Of a stretch of 14,588 nt of DNA, positions 7,487 to 14,079 are shown piece by piece. A program made the position numbers and the translations under genes. The stretch comes from Smithella sp. ME-1. GTDB lineage: Bacteria; Desulfobacterota; Syntrophia; Syntrophales; Smithellaceae. The stretch lies in the NCBI GenBank assembly GCA_000495415.1, contig AWGX01000744.1:1-14588 (forward strand), written 5' to 3'. A model generated the notes under the pieces. It saw nothing but the letters and a program-made list of their open reading frames with translations. It searched no databases and was not told the origin of the DNA. The number at the start of each line of letters is the position of its first letter. Position 1 is the first letter of the stretch.

Positions 7487-8710
7487 TTAATCAACACGCA
7501 GAATGACCGCTTCACCCTGTGCCAGACCGCCGCATATTGCCGAGACACCGTAGCCGCCGCCCCTTCTTTGAAGTTCATAGGCCAAATGCATTGTAATCCT
7601 GGCGGCACTTGCGCCCACGGGATGGCCGAGAGCGATTGCACCGCCATTGACGTTGGTCTTCTCCCGAATCTCTTTCCATTTTTTGTCATTATCAGTGGCC
7701 AGCATTTTTGTGGACGTCATGGTAACGGCGGCGAATGCTTCATTAATCTCAATTAAATTCATCTGATCCAGAGTCAGATTTGCATGGTCTAGAGCTTTCT
7801 TAATAGTACGAGCTGGAATTTCGGCAATCGCTCTGGGTGCGGTTGCCGATGCAACGGTAGCCACAATTGTAGCCAAAGGTTTAAGTCCTTTCTGTTTTGC
7901 TTTTTGTCTCGTCATGAACAATATTGCGCTGGATCCCGCGCTGATAGGCGGAGCGTTGCCCGCCGTAACCGTTGGGCTTCCATAGACGGGTTTTAATCTG
8001 GCGAGCGCTTCCATACTAGTTGAGCGGGGGGATTCATCCTTTTCGATAACTATTGGATTACCTTTTTTCTGAGGAATAATAACCGGAAGAATTTCTTCTC
8101 CGATCTTGAACTTTCCTTCAGCAAAAGCCCGTGCGTATTTTATCTGGCTGCCTAATGCCCATTCATCCTGCATTTCTCTTGTTACACCGTGTTCCAGGGC
8201 AACTTCTCCCGCATCCTTGGCTACAGGATTAAAACCCTTGGCCGTGTACCCCAGTTCGAAAAGACCATCAATTAGTTGAATATGTCCCAACCGGATTCCT
8301 TTTCGCAAACCGGGAGCCAGATGAGGTGTCCGCGGCATGTTTTCGGAACCGACGGCCATGGCGATTTCCGCTTCACCTGCTTTAATGGCCCGAAAGCCCA
8401 GCCGCAGACAGGTGAGCGATGAGCAACAGGCCCGATCCAGAGTAAGCGAAATATTTTCCGCCGGAAATCCGGCGAGAAGTGTTGCCTGCCGCGCCGGCAC
8501 GTCGGTTTCCAGTGCGACTTCCGCCAGAACGCAGCTGCCGTAGTTGATTTCATCGACTTCATCGGGATTTATTCCTGCTCGCTTAACAACCTCTTGCATG
8601 ACCATGACTCCCAGATCAATGCTGGGAATGTCCGCCATAGCCGAGTTAAAATTGCTGAAAGGTGTCCTTACAGCACTGACAATGACTATATCATCATCCT
8701 TGTTTTGCAT
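7487..8710 (-). CDS. Thiolase-family acetyl-CoA acyltransferase (407 aa)
   Basis: Cleaves 3-ketoacyl-CoA with CoA to release acetyl-CoA (or propionyl-CoA from 2-methyl substrates). The N-terminus is the typical IVIVSAVRTPFSNFNSAM (8-25). The acyl-accepting nucleophile should be Cys95 in LDRACCSSLTCL (91-102). NEAFA (323-327) and GHPVGASAAR (362-371, His363) are present, and the second active-site Cys should be Cys393 in ICGGLAQGEA. Two spots deviate from biosynthetic-type thiolases: TAGNAPPISAGSSA (249-262) where TAGNASGxNDGA is usual, and CGGLAQG where CxGGG is usual, so it belongs to a divergent subgroup. AAGGAG lies about 10 nt ahead of the ATG. The SDR gene is 50 bp upstream, giving an adjacent hydroxyacyl-CoA dehydrogenase/thiolase pair. 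Confidence 0.93.
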   Translation of the reverse strand: MQNKDDDIVIVSAVRTPFSNFNSAMADIPSIDLGVMVMQEVVKRAGINPDEVDEINYGSCVLAEVALETDVPARQATLLAGFPAENISLTLDRACCSSLTCLRLGFRAIKAGEAEIAMAVGSENMPRTPHLAPGLRKGIRLGHIQLIDGLFELGYTAKGFNPVAKDAGEVALEHGVTREMQDEWALGSQIKYARAFAEGKFKIGEEILPVIIPQKKGNPIVIEKDESPRSTSMEALARLKPVYGSPTVTAGNAPPISAGSSAILFMTRQKAKQKGLKPLATIVATVASATAPRAIAEIPARTIKKALDHANLTLDQMNLIEINEAFAAVTMTSTKMLATDNDKKWKEIREKTNVNGGAIALGHPVGASAARITMHLAYELQRRGGGYGVSAICGGLAQGEAVILRVD

Positions 8711-8760
8711 ATGGGATTATCTCCTTATCAGTTTTTTTGTTTTTGTATGGAAACTATTAG

Positions 8761-9528
8761 CTATCGGGCAGCCATTCGAATGGCTCCGTCCAGCCTTATT
8801 ACTTCACCGTTCAACATGCGATTTTCGATTATATGTCTGACTAAAAATGCGAACTCATCCGGTTTCCCCAATCTCTGGGGGAAAGGCACCGTTTTCCCCA
8901 GGGCTTCGCGTACCGCGTCGGGCAAACCGCGAAGCAGCGGCGTATCAAAAAGGCCGGGGGCTATCGTCATTACCCGGATTCCGTAATCAGCGCATTCTCT
9001 GGCAATCGGCAGCGTCATGGAGACTATCCCTCCCTTGGCTGCGCTGTAGGCAGCCTGACCGATCTGACCGTCATAAGCAGCGACGGAAGAAGTATTGATG
9101 ATGACGCCTTTCTCTCCGTCAGTGTCAGGTGAATTTTTGACCATTTGTTCAACGACCAGTCTGACGACGTTGAATGTACCGATAAGGTTTAGCTGAATCA
9201 CCTGGCTAAAAGACGCAAGAGGCATGGGACCTTTTTTGGAGAAAACCTTCATGGGAACGCCTCCCCCGGCACAGTTGACGGCGATATTAATCGCGCCGAA
9301 GGCTTCCATGGTTTTGTCAACGGCTCCTTGGACAGCCGCCTCATCAGTCACGTCAGTTTTGGCAAAAATAACGTCTTTACCCAGCTCGGCGGCAATTTTT
9401 TCGCCTCTGTCAGCGGCGAAATCGAAGATGGCTATTTTTGCGCCACCGGCGAGCAGATTTCTGACGCAAGCCTCCCCCAGTCCCGAAGCGCCACCGGTTA
9501 CAACAACAGTACTGCCTTGTACGTTCAT
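8761..9528 (-). CDS. SDR-family type II 3-hydroxyacyl-CoA dehydrogenase (HSD17B10-like)
   Basis: NAD-dependent short-chain dehydrogenase, 255 residues. It has the cofactor motif TGGASGLG (11-18), Asp36 at the end of the second strand (an NAD rather than NADP signal), NCAGGG (85-90), and the catalytic residues Ser148 (INTSSVAA), Tyr161 and Lys165 (YSAAK). The long matching stretches [20 protein letters not shown] (154-173), [15 protein letters not shown] (185-199), VPFPQRLG (214-221) and [14 protein letters not shown] (239-252) are characteristic of mammalian HSD10 (2-methyl-3-hydroxybutyryl-CoA dehydrogenase) and its bacterial homologues. It probably oxidises (S)-3-hydroxyacyl-CoA, including 2-methyl-branched ones, to the ketoacyl-CoA used by the flanking thiolases. 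CAGGAG precedes the ATG, and the thiolase upstream ends 52 bp away. It stands in for a FadB-type dehydrogenase, which is absent here. Confidence 0.93.
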   Translation of the reverse strand: MNVQGSTVVVTGGASGLGEACVRNLLAGGAKIAIFDFAADRGEKIAAELGKDVIFAKTDVTDEAAVQGAVDKTMEAFGAINIAVNCAGGGVPMKVFSKKGPMPLASFSQVIQLNLIGTFNVVRLVVEQMVKNSPDTDGEKGVIINTSSVAAYDGQIGQAAYSAAKGGIVSMTLPIARECADYGIRVMTIAPGLFDTPLLRGLPDAVREALGKTVPFPQRLGKPDEFAFLVRHIIENRMLNGEVIRLDGAIRMAAR

Positions 9529-9580
9529 ATAATTCTCCTGTTTTTATTGTTGATAAGAATGGTGTTCCATAATCTGTTGC

Positions 9581-10753
9581 TTATGCCCTTTCAAAAATAG
9601 TCGCCGGCGCCGTACCGCCGCCTGTGCATAATGAGACAAGGGCATAACGGGCTTTCCGGCGGCGAAGCTCATGAATGGCGGTAACGCTCAAACGGCAGCC
9701 GGAGTTGCCCACTGGATGCCCAAGGGCCAGGGCACCTCCATTGACGTTGAGCTTATTCATATCCGCGCCAAGTTCTTTAGCCCAGGCCAAAGGAATGGGC
9801 GCGAAAGCTTCGTTGATTTCAAAAATATCAATATCCTTCATTTTAAGACCTGATTTATCCAGTACCTTTGGCGTTGCAATGATAGGTCCTGTGAGCATGA
9901 GTCGGGGGTCAGATCCGACAACGGCATTGGCTACGATCCGCGCCATAGGTTCAAGGCGGAGCTCTTTCATCTTTTTTTCACTCATAAGAACAACTGCCGA
10001 CGACCCATCCGTGATAGTGCTCGATATGCCTGCCGTTATCCATTTTGTATTAGGTATAATTTTGAGAGCGTTTAATGTTTCATGGCTTGTTTCCGGCCTG
10101 ATGGTTTCATCGGAATGACGGACAATTTCATTATTTTCTTTATCTACACCCTTCATTGGCAAAATCTCATTCTTAAAATAGCCGTTGATAGTTGCTTCAT
10201 GGGACTTCCTGTGGCTGGCTATAGCGAATTCATGGCATTCGTTCCGTGATATTTCCCATTGTTCGGCGATCATCTGGGCGGCTACAATCTGATCGGCTTT
10301 GCCGTATTTACTGATGTAAAATTCGCAGAGAGGATTTCCCATGGGCTTTCCTGTATACAGGGTGCCGTTCATATCCGAACTTATGGTGTATTTCGACATT
10401 AATTCGCATCCGCTGGCAATGACGATATCCATGGTGCCTGAGGAAATAAGGGCGTGGGCAAGTTGAATGGCAGTAAGAGAGCTTCCGCACTGGCGATTTA
10501 CGGAGACTCCTGGAACAGAGAATGGAAACCTGGATGCCAGTATTCCCATGCGACCAATATTAAATCCCTGTTCGCCGACCTGATATACTGTGCCGTTGAT
10601 GACATCTTCCACGAGGGCGGGATCGAGACCTATCCGGTCGACGACCTCGTCGAGCACGGCTCCCAGGAGTTCCGGAGCGGTCCAATTGCGAAGATACCCG
10701 TTCTGACGGCCTATTGGCGTTCTTGCTGCACTAACGATAAAAACATCACTCAT
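9581..10753 (-). CDS. Thiolase, acetyl-CoA acetyltransferase / 3-ketoacyl-CoA thiolase (390 aa)
   Basis: Full-length thiolase with canonical motifs: VFIVSAARTPIGRQNGYL (4-21), VNRQCGSSLTAIQ (85-97) with nucleophile Cys89, FEINEAFAPIPLAW (311-324), NVNGGALALGHPVGNSGCR (336-354) with His346, and CTGGGTAPATIFER (376-389) with the second catalytic Cys376. This matches FadA/AtoB-type degradative thiolases. It is the first gene of the long operon, behind an about 399-bp gene-free region holding a candidate promoter and operator. AAGGGGG lies ahead of the ATG. The second thiolase at 7487-8710 is clearly different in its active-site loops, so the two probably differ in chain-length or branch preference (inferred). 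Confidence 0.95.
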   Translation of the reverse strand: MSDVFIVSAARTPIGRQNGYLRNWTAPELLGAVLDEVVDRIGLDPALVEDVINGTVYQVGEQGFNIGRMGILASRFPFSVPGVSVNRQCGSSLTAIQLAHALISSGTMDIVIASGCELMSKYTISSDMNGTLYTGKPMGNPLCEFYISKYGKADQIVAAQMIAEQWEISRNECHEFAIASHRKSHEATINGYFKNEILPMKGVDKENNEIVRHSDETIRPETSHETLNALKIIPNTKWITAGISSTITDGSSAVVLMSEKKMKELRLEPMARIVANAVVGSDPRLMLTGPIIATPKVLDKSGLKMKDIDIFEINEAFAPIPLAWAKELGADMNKLNVNGGALALGHPVGNSGCRLSVTAIHELRRRKARYALVSLCTGGGTAPATIFERA

Positions 10754-10813
10754 GACCTTTTCCCCCTTGCCTTGATCTCAGATCGAATTAATATCAATAT
10801 TCCTGTTGGATTA

Positions 10814-10827
10814 TGACAAAAGTGTCA
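10814..10827. promoter_or_regulatory. Small palindrome TGACA-AAAG-TGTCA in the operon leader
   Basis: Perfect 5-bp arms around a 4-bp centre, about 60 bp upstream of the first thiolase start and downstream of the candidate promoter. Size and symmetry fit a dimeric regulator site, but arms this short can arise by chance. Confidence 0.35.
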
Positions 10828-10870
10828 GCCCATGGTTTGTGAATATTTTCGATCGTTGCATAAATGTTTT

Positions 10871-10886
10871 GAAACGTTAGAAACGT
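10871..10886. repeat. Tandem GAAACGT direct repeat
   Basis: GAAACGT occurs at 10871-10877 and 10880-10886, separated by TA (9-bp period), just downstream of the candidate promoter of the thiolase operon. Direct repeats with near-helical spacing can bind regulators side by side; function here is unknown. Confidence 0.3.
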
Positions 10887-10897
10887 CTGTTTAGGTG

Positions 10898-10920
10898 AGG
10901 TAAGTAACACATACTTATCT
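10898..10920. promoter_or_regulatory. Candidate TetR-type operator, 23-bp inverted repeat
   Basis: The plus strand reads AGGTAAGTA, then ACACA, then TACTTATCT. The 9-bp arms are complementary at 8 of 9 positions. It overlaps the spacer and -10 region of the candidate thiolase-operon promoter, the position expected for repression. A TetR gene ends 232 bp upstream in transcription direction, making that protein the natural candidate ligand (inferred). Confidence 0.5.
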
Positions 10921-10929
10921 GGCTGTCAA
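10901..10929 (-). promoter_or_regulatory. Candidate sigma70-type promoter of the thiolase-led operon
   Basis: On the minus strand, TTGACA (10929-10924) is a perfect -35, followed after 17 bp by TACTTA (10906-10901), a poor -10 but preceded by TG one base away (extended -10 form). The predicted start near 10894 gives a leader of about 140 nt. The -35 is convincing, the -10 is not. Confidence 0.45.
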
Positions 10930-11152
10930 ATATTTTTTTGCTGTTTAGTTATATGAATTTCCTGAAGATCATTTATTCTCTAAATGATTTAAACAATTAT
11001 AAAAAATTGCATTTTTATGAGAAAAAATAAAGACGACATGATGTCCGTGGGTGGAGTATATCTGATATTAAAAGGTGGCAGGTTAAAAGTAGCTGCGACA
11101 GTTCTGAGATTATTAAGGTAAAAATAAGTGTAGTGAATATTTCCCGGCTGTT

Positions 11153-11917
11153 TTACAGGCCTCTTTTTTTCGAGCCGGTCTTGTCTTGTTTTACAATGCC
11201 GGTAAAAACTAACTTGCAGATTTCTTCCGTATAGTCTTTTGTTTTTATTTTTGTTCCGAATATTATTTTGGGCAGGCACAAATGTTCAATGGCGCCCATA
11301 ATGATCTGACGAATATGACGAGGAGATATGTCCGAACGTATTTCTCCCTGTTTTACGCCTTTTTCAATGATGTCCAATAGAATGTCTGCATATTCTCTGA
11401 TCAGCTCGTAGGTCTCACCGGTGAAAAATGCCGGGAAATTGCGTATTTCAATTATTAGAATTTTTGCAAACACCGGTGTTTCCTGATAATAATTCAAGGT
11501 CGAAGAAATGAATGTTTTAAGTTTATTAAATGTTCCCTTGGTATTATCAAGGTCCTGGCGGAGAATCTTTACGAAATCCGCTGAGTATTCCTGCAAAACA
11601 TAATGCAGTAAATTTCGTTTATCTTTAAAATACTTGTAAATCAAAGCTTCATTGACCCCGGCAGTGTTGGCAATTTCCGCCCAGGTAATGACATCGAAGT
11701 TTTTCTTCTTCAAAAGAGAAATCATCGCTTTGGAAATTTTAAGGTGTCCCGGCGGGATTGATAGTTGTTTCTGATCCGGCGGCGCGTTATCATTTCTGCA
11801 CAGCAGAGTTTTCATCGATAAATCTGTTTTTATATTTAGATGGGAAGTATTTTTTAGAGAGAGAGTATTTTTGTTTGTTTTTTTGATGTTCGACTTGATA
11901 AGAGATTCCTTATTCAT
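11153..11917 (-). CDS. TetR/AcrR-family transcriptional regulator (start uncertain)
   Basis: DNA-binding repressor with an N-terminal TetR helix-turn-helix (about residues 58-105 from the ATG at 11917; AEIANTAGVNEALIYKYFKDKRNLL) and a helical ligand-binding domain. The context suggests an acyl-CoA-type ligand, as in FadR/PsrA-like TetR regulators of fatty-acid degradation. The frame is open up to a TTG at 11998 inside the methyltransferase gene. A consensus-like promoter predicts a transcript starting almost exactly at the ATG at 11917, so that start would be leaderless; the next ATG is at 11815 (Met35), giving a 220-residue protein closer to the usual TetR length. Neither has a clear ribosome site. 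The Lys/Asn/Ser-rich first 55 residues do not look like a folded domain. It sits between the methyltransferase and the thiolase operon. Confidence 0.82.
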   Translation of the reverse strand: MNKESLIKSNIKKTNKNTLSLKNTSHLNIKTDLSMKTLLCRNDNAPPDQKQLSIPPGHLKISKAMISLLKKKNFDVITWAEIANTAGVNEALIYKYFKDKRNLLHYVLQEYSADFVKILRQDLDNTKGTFNKLKTFISSTLNYYQETPVFAKILIIEIRNFPAFFTGETYELIREYADILLDIIEKGVKQGEIRSDISPRHIRQIIMGAIEHLCLPKIIFGTKIKTKDYTEEICKLVFTGIVKQDKTGSKKRGL

Positions 11918-11923
11918 AAGTTC

Positions 11924-11952
11924 AATATAAAAAGTCCAGTTCTTTATGTCAA
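11924..11952 (-). promoter_or_regulatory. Consensus-like sigma70 promoter for the TetR gene
   Basis: The minus strand has TTGACA (11952-11947), a 17-bp spacer, and TATATT (11929-11924): a perfect -35, 5 of 6 at the -10, and ideal spacing. It lies in the 55-bp gap after the methyltransferase stop. The predicted start falls near 11917, at the ATG of the TetR frame. Confidence 0.7.
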
Positions 11953-11972
11953 GAAAAACTTGGTTGCAAAGG

Positions 11973-12764
11973 TTAAGCCTTTTCCGCTTCAACTTCAAGT
12001 CGCATCATGTCTATGTGATAATTTCCAAACTCATCCCGGGGAGATTTTTCATCAAATCCATCGATTAAATCTTCAATGAATTGATTGCGAAGGTCTTCAG
12101 GTATCATATCCGTAAATGTCATCCATACAGATTTGATGTTTCCTCTCATCCCCTCTCTGCCGTGGAAGGACGCGTCCTTGGGAAACAGCTCAACACGTTT
12201 CTCAACTAATCCAAGTTCTTTCAGCCATGCATGATAATCATCGGGTCCATAATAATTAAGAGATGATGAAACTCCGTAGATGAAATATTTGCTCCACTTC
12301 TCCTTTGATATTACATCGACTAATACCCCGGCTGCGTTAAGTGCGTTTCCTTTGCCTGCCATCTGGAATAAAATCGTGCCGCCTGATTTCAAACTTTTTT
12401 TCACTCCTTTGAGTACAGCAACATGTTCCTTAACCCAATGAAGCACGGCGTTGGAATAAGCCGCGTCGAATTTATTATCAAAATGGATTTCTGTCGCATC
12501 CATGAGTTGCCAGTCAACGTTCGGATATTTGTCTTTCGGGAAATTCCTGGTGGCAAAATTTATCATTTCTTCCGAATTATCTATACCGACTACATGCCCA
12601 TCAGGTACTCTTTTCGCGATTTCCATTGTCAGTCTTCCATCGCCACACCCTATATCCAGGACGCTTTCATTTCCTTTCAGCTTAAGTTTATCTAAAAGCT
12701 CAATACCCCATTTAAATTGTTCATGTGATGAGTCTTTATAAGTTTCCGCATTCCATTTTACCAT
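11973..12764 (-). CDS. SAM-dependent methyltransferase, Tam-like class I
   Basis: Class I methyltransferase resembling trans-aconitate methyltransferase (Tam) in its opening KWNAETYKDSSHEQFKWGIE (3-22). It has the SAM-binding motif I VLDIGCGDGRLT (35-46), the acidic loop VVGIDNSEEMI (58-68), LMDATEIHF (87-95), FDAAYSNAVLHWV (99-111) and LKSGGTILFQMAG (125-137). The frame stays open to 12899, but residues upstream of 12764 do not look like this family and would be encoded through a strong hairpin, so I chose the ATG at 12764 (263 aa, close to the usual Tam length). Its ribosome site is weak (AAAGGA about 12 nt away). Substrate is unknown; a carboxylate such as aconitate is possible. It follows the NPD-family gene and precedes the TetR promoter. 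Confidence 0.82.
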   Translation of the reverse strand: MVKWNAETYKDSSHEQFKWGIELLDKLKLKGNESVLDIGCGDGRLTMEIAKRVPDGHVVGIDNSEEMINFATRNFPKDKYPNVDWQLMDATEIHFDNKFDAAYSNAVLHWVKEHVAVLKGVKKSLKSGGTILFQMAGKGNALNAAGVLVDVISKEKWSKYFIYGVSSSLNYYGPDDYHAWLKELGLVEKRVELFPKDASFHGREGMRGNIKSVWMTFTDMIPEDLRNQFIEDLIDGFDEKSPRDEFGNYHIDMMRLEVEAEKA

Positions 12765-12857
12765 AACGGAATCTTGTCCTTTGTAATATTCCGGGCAGAG
12801 CAATAGTTGAAGATATGCTCTGTCTGTCTTTTGTATTGCAGATAAAAAATCCGGCAT

Positions 12858-12890
12858 GTCTCTGTGAGTTTGAACTAAACTCACAGAGAC
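12858..12890. repeat. Perfect 14-bp inverted repeat (hairpin) after the NPD-family gene
   Basis: GTCTCTGTGAGTTT (12858-12871) and AAACTCACAGAGAC (12877-12890) are exact complements around a 5-nt loop. It begins 22 nt after the stop of the NPD-family gene, before the chosen methyltransferase start. In the minus-strand RNA the hairpin is followed by ATGCCGG and only then by a run of U, so it is not a standard terminator. It may attenuate or stabilise transcripts, or be a protein site. Confidence 0.7.
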
Positions 12891-12912
12891 AAAAATCATC
12901 GGAAATATATTA

Positions 12913-13875
12913 TTATGCTGCCAGCTTTTTGGCTATCGCAGATGCTTTTTCAATAATGCGGTCAAAGAGTTCTTTCAAAGTCGGAATATCGTGACACAGA
13001 CCGACGTCCTGACCGCACGAAATGATACCCGCGCCCAGATCTCCATCATGATACATCATTCTGGCTCTTTCACCGGATACGATTTGCAGAACTTCCATAA
13101 TATCACCGTTATTGTTCTCAAGCTCAAGACACCTCTGTGCGGCCTGATTAATCCATACCCGGTGTGTTGCTCCCAAAGACCTCATAATGAGCATCGTATC
13201 CAGTTCACTGGCTTTTATTAGAGCGTTCTTTAAATTGTCATGAAGGGGGGCTTCTTTTGTCGTCAATAAACGGGTACCCATGATAACAGCCTGTGCTCCC
13301 AAAGCCAATACGGCAAGGAATGCCTCACCGGTGGCAACACCACCACCGCCAATAACCGGGATTTTTAGACTTTCAACAACTTTGGGAACCAAAACCATTG
13401 TTCCGATATCAAGTTTGCCCGTTGCCCCGCCGTTTTCCTGACCAACAACTGTGACAATGTCGGCTCCCAGACTTTCCGCCTTCTGCGCGTAACGAACACC
13501 GACGCATTTATGGATCCATGTTAAACCGGCTTTTTTAAAGCGCTGGCACATTTCCTCCGGTGCGGAATGCCCTGATGTTTCAACGATCTTTACGCCTTTT
13601 TCCAGTAACACATCCAGGTATTCATTATTGTCAATTGGTTGCATGGTCGGGAAAAAGTTGATATTTGCCGCGAAAGGTTTGTCTGTCAATTCTTGGATAC
13701 GATCAAGTGCTTTAGAAAAATCTTCTCTGGTTTTGTACATGCAAGAGGCAATGCAACCCAAACCACCGGCATTTGAAATAGCCGCGACAAAATCCGCTGA
13801 TGAAATCCACATCATCGTCCCGCCAATAATCGGGTATTTAATCTTTAACATTTCTGTAATCTTCGTCTGGAACAT
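12913..13875 (-). CDS. NPD / nitronate-monooxygenase-family FMN protein (enoyl-reductase II-like fold)
   Basis: TIM-barrel flavoprotein of the family containing nitronate monooxygenase (2-nitropropane dioxygenase) and FabK, 320 residues. It has the N-terminal YPIIGGTMMWISSADFVAAI (14-33) and NAGGLGCIAS (35-44), plus the FMN phosphate-binding end PVIGGGGVATGEAFLAVLAL (173-192) with GAQAVIMGTRLLTTKEAP (193-210). The motif that normally reads GxEAGGHxG is GQENGGATG here (145-153), so the usual active-site His is Ala151. True nitronate oxidation is therefore doubtful, and the substrate is unknown; the setting suggests an acyl-CoA-related redox step. A TTG at 13881 is in frame, but AGGAGG is 6 nt before the ATG at 13875, so the ATG is used. 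A promoter lies about 90 bp upstream. Confidence 0.88.
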   Translation of the reverse strand: MFQTKITEMLKIKYPIIGGTMMWISSADFVAAISNAGGLGCIASCMYKTREDFSKALDRIQELTDKPFAANINFFPTMQPIDNNEYLDVLLEKGVKIVETSGHSAPEEMCQRFKKAGLTWIHKCVGVRYAQKAESLGADIVTVVGQENGGATGKLDIGTMVLVPKVVESLKIPVIGGGGVATGEAFLAVLALGAQAVIMGTRLLTTKEAPLHDNLKNALIKASELDTMLIMRSLGATHRVWINQAAQRCLELENNNGDIMEVLQIVSGERARMMYHDGDLGAGIISCGQDVGLCHDIPTLKELFDRIIEKASAIAKKLAA

Positions 13876-13881
13876 GAACAA

Positions 13882-13887
13882 CCTCCT
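13882..13887 (-). promoter_or_regulatory. Ribosome-binding site fixing the NPD-family start
   Basis: AGGAGG on the minus strand, 6 nt before the ATG at 13875. It directly abuts the in-frame TTG at 13881, which is too close to be used, so the ATG is the start. Confidence 0.8.
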
Positions 13888-13964
13888 GTTTTAGTATTCA
13901 GTCAAATTTATTTTTGCCGCAAAAAAACATTTTTATTTAATACCACTGTTTTCGCATGGGGTGA

Positions 13965-13993
13965 ACCATAAAAAACTAGGTAGTGTATGTCAA
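13965..13993 (-). promoter_or_regulatory. Sigma70-like promoter for the NPD-family gene
   Basis: The minus strand has TTGACA (13993-13988), a 17-bp spacer, and TATGGT (13970-13965, 4 of 6 matches). The predicted start near 13958 gives a leader of about 83 nt ahead of the ATG at 13875. It suggests that the NPD-methyltransferase pair is transcribed separately from the TatT gene. Confidence 0.6.
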
Positions 13994-14003
13994 GGAAATC
14001 TTA

Positions 14004-14043
14004 ACCGCAAAATAAAGACGGAATAATTATTAATTATTGCGGT
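14004..14043. repeat. Nested inverted repeats downstream of the partial TatT gene
   Basis: ACCGCAA (14004-14010) pairs with TTGCGGT (14037-14043), and within this span AATAATTA (14022-14029) pairs with TAATTATT (14031-14038), so two alternative hairpins are possible. It lies between the TatT stop and the next promoter, where a terminator would be expected, but there is no U-tract after it. Low-complexity AT sequence makes the inner repeat weak evidence. Confidence 0.3.
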
Positions 14044-14079
14044 GCGATTTTTCCGGAATACCCTGCTTGCTTCAGGGGC

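Larger units (their letters stand above)
10754..11152. other. Gene-free regulatory region upstream of the thiolase-led operon
   Basis: This is 399 bp of AT-rich sequence between the TetR gene stop and the first thiolase start. I see no plausible gene in it. It holds a promoter-like hexamer pair overlapped by a 23-bp inverted repeat (10898-10929), a GAAACGT direct repeat (10871-10886), a small palindrome (10814-10827) and, near the TetR end, two copies of TTAAAAG (11068-11074, 11083-11089) of doubtful meaning. No clear hairpin-plus-U-tract terminator follows the TetR gene. Confidence 0.7.

Noticed and set aside
11068..11089. Two TTAAAAG copies 15 bp apart
   Set aside because: Short, AT-rich and not placed relative to any promoter; most likely chance.
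10989..11279. Minus-strand open frame of 96 codons in the gap after the TetR gene
   Set aside because: It overlaps the TetR 3' end in another frame, is rich in Asn/Lys/Phe as expected of AT-rich noncoding sequence, and has no ribosome site.
11909..11920. CTTAT-TC-ATAAG palindrome at the TetR start, considered as an autoregulatory copy of the thiolase operator
   Set aside because: The half-sites point in the opposite orientation and have a different spacing from the repeat at 10898-10920, and a 5-bp AT-rich palindrome is easily chance.
14061..14077. CCCTG/CAGGG hairpin just after the partial TatT stop, considered as a terminator
   Set aside because: The stem is only 5 bp with a 7-nt loop and no U-tract follows on the minus strand.
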